Of a stretch of 64,000 bases of DNA, positions 51,925 through 59,300 are shown in pieces. Every line of letters begins with the position of its first letter. Positions within the stretch are counted from its first letter, which is position 1. The notes under the pieces were generated by a model. The model was not told the origin of the DNA, searched no databases, and worked only from the letters and a program-made list of their open reading frames with translations. The stretch is from Streptomyces angustmyceticus (GTDB lineage: Bacteria; Actinomycetota; Actinomycetes; Streptomycetales; Streptomycetaceae). A program made the position numbers and the translations under genes. The stretch covers positions 1,488,001 to 1,552,000 of the forward strand of contig NZ_CP082945.1 of the NCBI RefSeq assembly GCF_019933235.1. Reading direction: 5' to 3'.

Positions 51925-52123
51925 GTGACCGTTAATCAGCGGAGTCCTTCGTGTTGCGCCGACGATCATCTGGACGGTTCAACGCGGCGGCCGGGCGCCA
52001 CGGCCGCGCCGTGCGGCACAGGGGTGCGGGGGCGGCCCGATGGGCAGGTATCCGCCGGCGCCGGCGGCCGTTCCTCGCGAGCGCCACGGCATCCTGGCGG
52101 ACGCGGCAGAGAGGCGGGCGGGC

Positions 52124-53008
52124 ATGGAGCACAGCACACCGTGGGAGTTCTCCGACGACCGGGGGCGCCTCGCGGTGGCCGGGGAGCGGCCGTCGCGGAT
52201 CGTGGCGTACATACAGGCGGGAGCGACGCTGTGGGACCACGGCATACGTCCCGTGGGGCTCTTCGGTTCCCAGCACGACGGCGCCGCCCCCGACCCCGCC
52301 AAGGCCGGTGAGCTGCCGCTCGCCGGACTCCGCTATCTGGGGTCGGGCGCCGCCCTGCACCCGGACACCGTGCTGGAGGCGGATCCCGACCTCGTCGTGG
52401 CCGTGACCTACGACGGCGAGCAGGTCTACGGCCTGGAGCCGAAGACCGCGCTGGAGCTGGAGGCGCATGTCCCGGTGGTCACGGTCGCGGTGGGCCCGGG
52501 GCGCAGCCTGGCCGGGGTGCGCGAGCGGTTCGCGGCGCTCGCCGGTTCGCTGGGACGGGGCGAACCCCTCGGCGCGGCACGGGAGTTGGACGCCGCCGAG
52601 GACGCCCTGCGGCAGGCGGCAGGCGCCGCGGCGGGCCCGCGGGTGCTGGCGCTGTCGCCGGCGGGCGCGGAGCGGGTGCATCTGGCCCGGCCCGGTTCCT
52701 GGCCGGACCTGCGGGCGCTGACCGAACACGGCGTGGGGCTGCTGGAGCCGGCCGCGGGCGCCGGGGTGAACTGGTCCACCGTCGGCTGGGCGGAGGCCGC
52801 GGCGATGGACCCGGACATCGTGCTCATGGACGTACGGACCAACGCCGCCCGGCCCCAGGAACTCCGGGCCGACGCGCACTGGCGCGCGATCGAGGCGCGG
52901 GCCCGGCTGCTGCCGTGGAACCCGGAGGCGCCGTGCAGCCGGCGCGCACACACCCGTTTCTTCACCCTGCTGGCCGAGACCGTGCGCGAGGCGGCCGGGG
53001 CGGACTGA
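52124..53008 (+). CDS. ABC-transporter substrate-binding-like protein lacking a signal peptide
   Basis: 294 residues from ATG 52124 (GAGAGG upstream). The fold is that of BtuF/FepB-type binding proteins: RIVAYIQAGATLWDHGIRPVG, DPDLVVAVTYDGE, a long central helix and WAEAAAMDPDIVLMDVRT. However there is no Sec, Tat or lipobox sequence at either possible start, and no permease or ATPase gene nearby. So it is either a cytoplasmic derivative (metal/cofactor carrier or sensor) or its true partner is elsewhere. Divergent from hydA and convergent with the aminotransferase. Confidence 0.75.
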   Translation: MEHSTPWEFSDDRGRLAVAGERPSRIVAYIQAGATLWDHGIRPVGLFGSQHDGAAPDPAKAGELPLAGLRYLGSGAALHPDTVLEADPDLVVAVTYDGEQVYGLEPKTALELEAHVPVVTVAVGPGRSLAGVRERFAALAGSLGRGEPLGAARELDAAEDALRQAAGAAAGPRVLALSPAGAERVHLARPGSWPDLRALTEHGVGLLEPAAGAGVNWSTVGWAEAAAMDPDIVLMDVRTNAARPQELRADAHWRAIEARARLLPWNPEAPCSRRAHTRFFTLLAETVREAAGAD

Positions 53009-53086
53009 GACGGGGCCGGGGCCCGCCGCGCAGGAGCGGGGACGCCCCTCTCCGTGAGGCCCCCGCCCCGTGCGCGGCGGCGCCGG

Positions 53087-54400
53087 CTACGACGCGGCCA
53101 GCAGGCCCTGGGCCGACCGCAGCGCGTCCGCGAGCAGTTCCGCGCCCTCCTCCGCCTCGGCGACCGTCAGCGTCATCGGCGGCGCGATCCGCAGCGAGGA
53201 GCCGCCCTGCCCGCCCTTGCCGACCAGCAGGCCGCGCTCCCTGGCGGCCTCCACGACCAGCGAGGCGGCCTCGGGCGAGTGCTCGTCGGTGCCGGGTCTG
53301 ACGAGTTCGATGCCGATCATCAGGCCGCGGCCGCGCACCTCCCGTACGACGTCGAGGCCGGCCGCGACCGCCCGCAGCCGCTCGATGAGCAGGCCGCCGA
53401 CCCGCCGGGCGTTGCCCTGGAGGTCGTGTTCGAGGAGGTAGTTGAGGTTGGCCAGGCCCGCGGCCATGGTGACGGGGCTGCCGCCGAAGGTGGAGATGGA
53501 GTTCGCGGACAGGCCGTTCATCACCTCGGCGCGGGCCACCACGCCGCCGATGGACATGCCGTTGCCGATGCCCTTGGCGAAGGTGAGCATGTCGGGCGGG
53601 CCGTTGCCGTCGTGCGCCTGCCAGCCCCAGAAGTGGTCGCCGGTGCGGCCCCAGCCGGTCTGCACCTCGTCGCTGATCCAGAGGATGCCGTGCCGGGCGA
53701 GCACCTCGCGGAACGCGGCGTAGAGGCCGTCGGGCGGCATGGTGAACCCGCCGACGCCCTGGACCGGTTCGGCGATCAGCGCGGCGACGCCGCCGGCGGT
53801 CTGCTGGAGCACGTCCTCCAGGTCGGCGACGCAGGCGGCGGTGTACGCGGCGTCGCTCAGCTCCGCGTACGGGCCGCGGCTGCGCACCCCGCCGTGGACG
53901 TAGAGCGTCTGCAGCGGGGAGAGGCTGGTCGGGGACCAGCTCTGGTTGCCGGTGATGCCGACGGTGGAGAACGACCGGCCGTGGTAGCTGTTGCGCATCG
54001 CCAGGACCTGGTTGGAGCGGCGGTGCGTGGTGGCCAGCAGCAGGGCCGCGTCGTTGGCCTCGGTGCCCGAGGTGGTGAAGAAGACCCGGGCGTCGGGGAT
54101 GCCGGAGAGCGCCACGATCCGCTCCGCCAGCTCGACCATGGGGCGGGAGAGGTAGAGCGTGGAGGTGTGGAGGATGCGGCCGGCCTGCTCGCCGACGGCC
54201 TTGGTCACCTCGGGCAGCGCGTGGGCCGTCATGGTGGTGAGGATGCCGCCGAAGAAGTCGAGGTAGCGGTTGCCCTCGGCGTCCCAGACGTGGCGGCCCT
54301 CGCCGTGGGTGAGTTCGAGGGGCCGCTCGTAGTAGAGGCTGAGCCAGGAGGGCAGGACGGCCTGGTGGCGGGCGTACAGGCTCGCGGGGTCGTGGCTCAT
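53087..54400 (-). CDS. Class III PLP aminotransferase (omega-amino acid type)
   Basis: 437 residues. PLP-binding K276 in MLTFAKGIGNG, D244 in WISDEVQTGWGRTG, and the TTSGTEANDAALLLA and NSYHGRS segments are standard for class III enzymes. By context it would transaminate beta-alanine or 3-aminoisobutyrate, the products of the ureidopropionase upstream, to malonate or methylmalonate semialdehyde. ATG 54400 overlaps the ureidopropionase stop (ATGA), so the two are coupled. Confidence 0.92.
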   Translation of the reverse strand: MSHDPASLYARHQAVLPSWLSLYYERPLELTHGEGRHVWDAEGNRYLDFFGGILTTMTAHALPEVTKAVGEQAGRILHTSTLYLSRPMVELAERIVALSGIPDARVFFTTSGTEANDAALLLATTHRRSNQVLAMRNSYHGRSFSTVGITGNQSWSPTSLSPLQTLYVHGGVRSRGPYAELSDAAYTAACVADLEDVLQQTAGGVAALIAEPVQGVGGFTMPPDGLYAAFREVLARHGILWISDEVQTGWGRTGDHFWGWQAHDGNGPPDMLTFAKGIGNGMSIGGVVARAEVMNGLSANSISTFGGSPVTMAAGLANLNYLLEHDLQGNARRVGGLLIERLRAVAAGLDVVREVRGRGLMIGIELVRPGTDEHSPEAASLVVEAARERGLLVGKGGQGGSSLRIAPPMTLTVAEAEEGAELLADALRSAQGLLAAS

Positions 54401-55239
54401 GGCTGCACCAGCCCGTCGTACGCGTCGGGGCGGCGGTCGCGGTAGAACGCCCACTGCTGGCGGACCTCGTCGATCAGGTCGAAGTCGAGGTCGCGGATGA
54501 CCAGTTCCTCCTTGGAGTCGCTGGCCACGTCGCCGACGAACTGGCCGCGCGGGTCGACGAAGTAGCTGGTGCCGTAGAAGTCGTTGTCGCCGTACTCCTC
54601 GACGCCGACGCGGTTGATCGCCGCGATGAAGTACTCGTTGGCGACGGCCGCCGCGGGCTGTTCCAGCTGCCAGAGGTAGGCGGACAGGCCGCGGGAGGTG
54701 GCGGAGGGGTTGTAGACGAGCTGGGCGCCGTTGAGGCCCAACTGCCGCCAGCCCTCGGGGAAGTGGCGGTCGTAGCAGATGTAGACGCCGATCTTGCCGA
54801 CGGCGGTGTCGAAGACCGGCCATCCGGCGTTGCCCGGCTTGAAGTAGTACTTCTCCCAGAAGCCCTTGACCTGCGGGATGTGGTGCTTGCGGTAGGTGCC
54901 CAGCACCGTGCCGTCGGCGTCGATGACGGCGGCGGTGTTGTAGTAGAAGCCGGACTGCTCGACCTCGAAGACGGGGACGACGATGACCATGCCGGTCTCC
55001 CGGGCGAGGTCCCGCATCCGCCGGACGGTCGGCCCGTCGGGCACCGGCTCGGCCCAGCGGTAGTGCTCGGGCTCCTGGACCTGGCAGAAGTACGGGGCGT
55101 TGAAGACTTCCTGGAAGCCGATCACTTTCGCGCCCTGCGCGGCCGCCGCTCTGGCGTACTCCTCGTGCTTCGCGATCATCGATTCGGTGTCGCCGGTCCA
55201 GGTCGCCTGGACCAGTGCGGCACGCACAACATCGGCCAT
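54397..55239 (-). CDS. Beta-ureidopropionase, nitrilase-superfamily amidohydrolase
   Basis: 280 residues. The Glu-Lys-Cys triad is E44 (GFQEVF), K118 (YRKHHIP) and C155 (VYICYDRHFPEGW). The NPSATSRG and ANEYFIAAINRVG segments fit N-carbamoyl-beta-alanine amidohydrolases. It releases ammonia and CO2 from N-carbamoyl-beta-alanine made by HydA. ATG 55239 with GGAG six bases upstream. First gene of the aminotransferase operon; promoter TTGCCA-N17-TACGGT at 55302-55330. Confidence 0.93.
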   Translation of the reverse strand: MADVVRAALVQATWTGDTESMIAKHEEYARAAAAQGAKVIGFQEVFNAPYFCQVQEPEHYRWAEPVPDGPTVRRMRDLARETGMVIVVPVFEVEQSGFYYNTAAVIDADGTVLGTYRKHHIPQVKGFWEKYYFKPGNAGWPVFDTAVGKIGVYICYDRHFPEGWRQLGLNGAQLVYNPSATSRGLSAYLWQLEQPAAAVANEYFIAAINRVGVEEYGDNDFYGTSYFVDPRGQFVGDVASDSKEELVIRDLDFDLIDEVRQQWAFYRDRRPDAYDGLVQP

Positions 55240-55281
55240 GAGCTGCTCCTTTGTCGATGCGTCAGCCTGCAGCCCGCGCGG

Positions 55282-55298
55282 GATCTACGCGTGTGGAG
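55282..55298. promoter_or_regulatory. Partial copy of the GATCTAC operator
   Basis: GATCTAC-GCGT-GTGGAGG: left arm identical to the hydA operator, right arm degenerate. Placed around the predicted start site (~55295), so occupancy would affect transcription initiation. Confidence 0.5.
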
Positions 55299-55301
55299 GT
55301 G

Positions 55302-55334
55302 ACCGTAAGCCCCGTCACGCACCGTGGCAAGACC
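55302..55334 (-). promoter_or_regulatory. Ureidopropionase-aminotransferase promoter
   Basis: Minus-strand -35 TTGCCA (55325-55330), 17-bp spacer, -10 TACGGT (55302-55307). The -35 surroundings (55314-55334) are 19/21 identical to those of hydA. Confidence 0.65.
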
Positions 55335-55357
55335 ATCTCCGTATGGCGCGTCCGGGA

Positions 55358-55401
55358 TATCGACAGGGAATCTTGCAAGTTTGCCTGTCGATAATTACGC
55401 T
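55358..55401 (+). promoter_or_regulatory. MarR promoter overlapped by a 36-bp nested dyad
   Basis: TATCGACAGG (55358-55367) and CCTGTCGATA (55384-55393) are exact inverted repeats; the 8-bp palindrome CTTGCAAG (55372-55379) has the same axis. The promoter is TTGCAA (55373-55378), 17 bp, TACGCT (55396-55401), 6 nt before ATG 55408. A MarR dimer here would cover the -35 and spacer. Confidence 0.75.
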
Positions 55402-55407
55402 GGGGAT

Positions 55408-55839
55408 ATGCCGGAAAAGAACCAGGAACGCCTGGCGACGGAGCTGGGCGCCACCGTCTCGCTGCTCATGCGGCATCTGCGCGCCGCCTCGCCGCACGGG
55501 GAGCTCACCCCGACCCAGCGCGCGGTGATCGGCCGCATCGACACCGACGGCGAGGCCACCATCGCCGCCCTGGCCCGCGCCGAGCTGGTCCGCCCGCAGT
55601 CGATGCGGCTGACCGTCGGGGCGCTGGAGGAACGCGGCGTCCTCGCCCGCAGCCCGCACCCGACGGACGGGCGGCAGGTGGTCTTCTCGCTCACCGGGGA
55701 GGGCCGCCGGATGCTCGCCGTCGTACGGCAGGAGAAGCAGAACTGGCTGGCCGAGGCCATCGCCGACCGGCTGACTCCGGAGGAGCAGCAGACGCTGGAG
55801 TCGGCGACCGCGCTGATACGGCGGCTGATGCCGGAATGA
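55408..55839 (+). CDS. MarR-family transcriptional regulator
   Basis: 143 residues. Winged helix with LTPTQRAVIGRIDTDGEATIAALA, then RPQSMRLTVGALEERGVLARS and the wing HPTDGRQVVFSLT. Start at ATG 55408 because a TACGCT -10 lies 6 nt upstream; the frame is open to 55324 but that would run through the operator. Overlaps the MFS gene by 4 bp. Classical arrangement of a repressor controlling itself and an exporter, through the nested dyad at 55358-55393. Confidence 0.92.
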   Translation: MPEKNQERLATELGATVSLLMRHLRAASPHGELTPTQRAVIGRIDTDGEATIAALARAELVRPQSMRLTVGALEERGVLARSPHPTDGRQVVFSLTGEGRRMLAVVRQEKQNWLAEAIADRLTPEEQQTLESATALIRRLMPE

Positions 55840-57350
55840 AGGCCGGGATGAGCGCCGGGGGGACAGCCGGATCGGATGCCGGACCGGGCGCCGGATTCCC
55901 GCAGGGCGGGGGTGGGCCCGGCGGACCCGCCGCCCCGGCCGGCCCCGGCGCGGTCACCGGCCCCGGCCCGACCGTCGGCGCCGACCGTGCCTTCGGCGCC
56001 CGGCTGATGGCGCCACTGCTGCTCGGCTCGCTGCTGAACCCCGTCAACTCGACCATGATCGCCACCGCGCTGGTGGCGATCGGCCGGGACTTCCGGGTCG
56101 GCGCCGCCGACACCGCCTGGCTCATCTCCGCGATGTACCTCGCCAGCGCGGTGGGCCAGCCGTCGCTGGGGCGGCTCGCCGACCGGATCGGGCCCCGCCG
56201 GGTGTTCACCGCCGGCGCGCTGACCGTCTGCGCCGCGGGCGTCATCGGGGCCCTCGCGCCCACCTTCACGCTGCTGATCGTCTCCCGGGTCGTACTGGGC
56301 GTCGGCACGGCGGCCGCCTACCCCGCCGCGATGGCGGTGCTGCGCGCCGAGTCGCTGCGCACCGGCCGCCCGACGCCCCGCCGTGTGCTCGGCCGGCTCT
56401 CGCTCGCCGCGCTGGCCAGCGCCGCCGTAGGCCCCACCCTCGGCGGGCTGCTCGCCGCGACCGCGGGCTGGCGCGCGGTGTTCGCGGTGAACGTCCCGCT
56501 CGCGCTGCTCGCCCTGGCCGGCGCGCTCGCCTGGCTCCCGGCCGACCCGAAGGACGCCCGGCCGGGGCGCGCGGGCTCCCCGTCCTCCCTCGACCCGCTG
56601 GGCATCGCCCTGTTCGCCGGGGCGCTCACCTGCGCCATGGTCTTCCTGCTGCGCCTCGCGGACCCGCGGTGGCCGCTGCTCGCGCCGGCCGGGGTGCTCG
56701 CGGGCGTCCTGGTGTGGTGGCAACTGCGCCACCCGGCGCCCTTCATCGACCTGCGGATGCTCGCCGGGAACGGCCCGCTGGTGCGCACCTACCTCCGCCA
56801 GGGACTGACCTACCTCGTCATCTACTGCGTGCTGTACGGCTTCAGCCAGTGGCTGGAGCAGGCGTACGGCGCCTCGTCCTTCCAGGCCGGGCTGATCATG
56901 CTGCCGATGTCCCTGGCGGCCGCGGCCTGCTCGCTCGTGGGCGCCCGGACGAAGGGCGTCCGCGCCCCGCTGACCCTCGCCGCGGCGTGTCTCGCCCTGG
57001 GCAGCGGGGTCTTCCTCCTGCTGCACGGCACCGGCCCGCTGGTCGCGCTGCTGTGTGCCGGCGCGCTGTTCGGCATCCCGCAGGGCCTGGCGTCGACCGG
57101 CAACCAGGCCGCCGTCTACGCCCAGGCCCCGGCCGACGGCGTGGGCGCGGCCGCCGGACTCCAGCGCACCGCCCAGTACCTCGGCGCGATCACCGCGTCC
57201 GGCCTCATCGGGCTGCTCTACGGGCAGCGCGCCGGGGACGCCGGGCTGCACCAGATCGCGCTGATCGGCGGGGCGCTCGGCCTGCTGCTGCTCCTGCTGA
57301 CCCTCGCCGACCGCGGTCTGCGGCCCGGCGCCCTCGGGAGCGGCGTCTGA
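55836..57350 (+). CDS. MFS exporter, DHA2-like
   Basis: 504 residues, 14 predicted transmembrane helices after a ~45-residue Gly/Pro-rich N-tail. Motif A-like GRLADRIGPRRVFT, helix-5 GPTLGGLLAATAGWRAVFAVNVP and QGLASTGNQAAVY are visible. It should export a small hydrophobic compound using the proton gradient; the substrate is not known. ATG 55836 overlaps the MarR stop (ATGA), so regulator and pump are co-translated. Confidence 0.9.
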   Translation: MKAGMSAGGTAGSDAGPGAGFPQGGGGPGGPAAPAGPGAVTGPGPTVGADRAFGARLMAPLLLGSLLNPVNSTMIATALVAIGRDFRVGAADTAWLISAMYLASAVGQPSLGRLADRIGPRRVFTAGALTVCAAGVIGALAPTFTLLIVSRVVLGVGTAAAYPAAMAVLRAESLRTGRPTPRRVLGRLSLAALASAAVGPTLGGLLAATAGWRAVFAVNVPLALLALAGALAWLPADPKDARPGRAGSPSSLDPLGIALFAGALTCAMVFLLRLADPRWPLLAPAGVLAGVLVWWQLRHPAPFIDLRMLAGNGPLVRTYLRQGLTYLVIYCVLYGFSQWLEQAYGASSFQAGLIMLPMSLAAAACSLVGARTKGVRAPLTLAAACLALGSGVFLLLHGTGPLVALLCAGALFGIPQGLASTGNQAAVYAQAPADGVGAAAGLQRTAQYLGAITASGLIGLLYGQRAGDAGLHQIALIGGALGLLLLLLTLADRGLRPGALGSGV

Positions 57351-57429
57351 ATCCGGCCACCGGCCACCCGCCGCAACGGCCACCTCCGCGACATCTCCAC
57401 CACCCGTCACCACCACACAAGGAGCACCC

Positions 57430-57984
57430 GTGCCCGCCACCACCCTCGATGCCACGACCGCCCTGATACTGATCGACCTGCAGCAGGGCATCGCCGCCCT
57501 GCCCGGCACCCCGCTGCCCTCCGCCGAGGTCGTCGAGCGCGGCGCGCGGCTCGCCGCCGCGTTCCGCGAGCGCGGGCTGCCGGTCGTCCTGGTGAACGTC
57601 ACCGGCGGCGCCCCGGGCCGCACCCAGACCGCGCGGCCCGCCGGCAGCCCGCCCGCCGACTGGGCCGAGCTGGTGCCCGAACTCGACCGGCAGCCCGGCG
57701 ACATCCTCGTCACCAAGCAGCAGTGGGGCGCCTTCCACGGCACGAACCTGGACCTGGAGCTGCGCCGCCGCGGAGTGACCCAGGTCGTCCTCGCCGGCAT
57801 CGCCACCAGCATCGGCGTGGAGTCCACCGCCCGTGCCGCCCACGAGCACGGCTACCACGTCACCCTCGCCACCGACGCGATGACCGACCTGGACGCCGAC
57901 GCGCACCGCAACAGCCTGGAGAAGATCTTCCCGCGGCTGGGCGAGAGCGACACGACCGCGGCGATCCTCGCCCTCCTGGACTGA
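57430..57984 (+). CDS. Isochorismatase-family hydrolase lacking the catalytic cysteine
   Basis: 184 residues. The fold is clear: LILIDLQQGI with the active Asp, VTKQQWGAFHGTNLDLELRRRG with the Lys, and LAGIATSIGVESTARAAHEHGY. In cysteine hydrolases of this family the residue before V-E-S-T is Cys; here it is Gly (T-S-I-G-V-E-S-T). So it may act as a true isochorismatase/vinyl-ether hydrolase, which uses no Cys, or be inactive. GTG 57430 has AAGGAG at 7 nt. 79 bp after the MFS gene, same direction, probably the same MarR-controlled operon. Confidence 0.86.
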   Translation: MPATTLDATTALILIDLQQGIAALPGTPLPSAEVVERGARLAAAFRERGLPVVLVNVTGGAPGRTQTARPAGSPPADWAELVPELDRQPGDILVTKQQWGAFHGTNLDLELRRRGVTQVVLAGIATSIGVESTARAAHEHGYHVTLATDAMTDLDADAHRNSLEKIFPRLGESDTTAAILALLD

Positions 57985-58054
57985 GGCCCGGCGCGCTCCG
58001 AGGACGCCGGCCGCGGCCGCACTCCGGCCGGCCTCCTCCGGGGACCGCGCAGGA

Positions 58055-59212
58055 TCAGCCGAACAGCGCTGAACCGAGGGGGTGTTGCCGGTCGAAGCCG
58101 GGGAGGATCAGGAAGGTCGCGCTGGCGGTGGTGGTGGTGAATCGCAGCAGCGCGTCGGAGGCGTCCATGTGGGTGAGGGTGGCCGTGAAGGCCCGCAGGT
58201 CGTTCTGGAAGCTCAGGAAGAGCAGGCCAGGGGCGGGTTCGTCGATGCTGTAGGAGCGGCGGAGCATGAGGCCGGCGCCGACGACGGCGGGGTTGGCCCG
58301 GCGCACGTGAGCATCGACGGGGACGAGGTAGCGGCCGTCCGGTGTCTTGGCCCCCAGGTCCGGGCCCGAGGCGACGGGGCCGCCGGAGAGGGGGACGCCA
58401 CTGGCCCGGCGCCGTCCGAAGACCGCCTCCTGCTGGGCCACGGACAGGGCGGCGAACCGCGGCAGGTCGAGCTCCATGCGCCGCAGTACGGCAAGGGTGC
58501 CGCCCGCGACCGCGGGGGGACCGGCCAGCCACAGGTCGCGTTGTTGTTCGGCGGTCGTGTGCGGGCCCACGATGCCGTCGAGGAAACCGAGAGGGTTGCG
58601 TGACGCGGTGAGGCCGTTGCCGAGGGGCACGTTCGTACCGCGGCGTGCGGACTGCCGCCAGCGTTCGTGGAGGCGGTCACCGGCCTGGGCCAGGAGCGCG
58701 GCGCCGACGACCGGCAGGAGCAGCGCGTCGCCGGCGCAGATCTGTATCAGCAGGTCTCCGCCGCGTGCCCGGGGGGCGACCCGTTCGCGGGAGAAGCGCG
58801 GGAGGTCGGCCGCGCCGGGCAGCGAGGCACCGGCCGCGCGTACCAGCCGGGGGCCCACGCCGACGGTCACGGTGAGGTCGCCCGGCGGCAGGCCCAGCAG
58901 CCGCGGGTCGGTCCCCGCGGTGAGCGTGCGGATGGCACTGCCGAGTTCGGCCAGTAGCGGGCCGGCGTGCGCGGTGGCGTCGAGGTCGGCGACCACGGCC
59001 AGCAGGTGGGGCTGGGCCGGCTGGGGCAGCGTGATGCCTGCCTGGTGCCGGCCCGTTGCCGCAACCGGCGTCGGCGTGGCCGCCGCGACGGGGGCGGGCC
59101 GGCCCGGCCGGGCGGAGTCCGATGTGCACCCGGCGGTCAGACCGGCGGCCACCATGGCGCCGGTGACATCGAGGAACGCCCGGCGCGACGGATGGTGATC
59201 GGCTCGGTGCAT
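58055..59212 (-). CDS. DyP-type haem peroxidase, Tat-exported probable lipoprotein
   Basis: 385 residues. The N-terminus has a twin-arginine signal (P-S-R10-R11-A-F-L then a hydrophobic stretch) ending in T-A-G-C29, a lipobox, so it may be a Tat-exported lipoprotein. The DyP motif G-F-L-D-G is in NPLGFLDGIVG, and VDAHVRRANP provides the proximal haem His, with R in FLSFQNDLRAF. It oxidises dyes or phenolics with H2O2 or handles haem as EfeB does. No efeU/efeO genes are next to it. Start ATG 59212: CACTCT stands 6 nt before it, suggesting a leaderless mRNA. Confidence 0.9.
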   Translation of the reverse strand: MHRADHHPSRRAFLDVTGAMVAAGLTAGCTSDSARPGRPAPVAAATPTPVAATGRHQAGITLPQPAQPHLLAVVADLDATAHAGPLLAELGSAIRTLTAGTDPRLLGLPPGDLTVTVGVGPRLVRAAGASLPGAADLPRFSRERVAPRARGGDLLIQICAGDALLLPVVGAALLAQAGDRLHERWRQSARRGTNVPLGNGLTASRNPLGFLDGIVGPHTTAEQQRDLWLAGPPAVAGGTLAVLRRMELDLPRFAALSVAQQEAVFGRRRASGVPLSGGPVASGPDLGAKTPDGRYLVPVDAHVRRANPAVVGAGLMLRRSYSIDEPAPGLLFLSFQNDLRAFTATLTHMDASDALLRFTTTTASATFLILPGFDRQHPLGSALFG

Positions 59213-59300
59213 GGAGCGAGAGTGCCACACGCGAATCGCCCGTGCCGGTCAACCTCCCGATTCCGGCGCGGAATTGGGCGTCTGCTGCCAAACTGGGATC

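Larger units (their letters stand above)
51755..52123. promoter_or_regulatory. Control region between hydA and the divergent binding-protein gene
   Basis: 369 bp. The hydA side holds the promoter (51891-51920) and the GATCTAC palindrome (51858-51875). The half towards 52124 has no clear promoter hexamers; an open frame extends back to 52040 but has no ribosome site. Confidence 0.5.
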
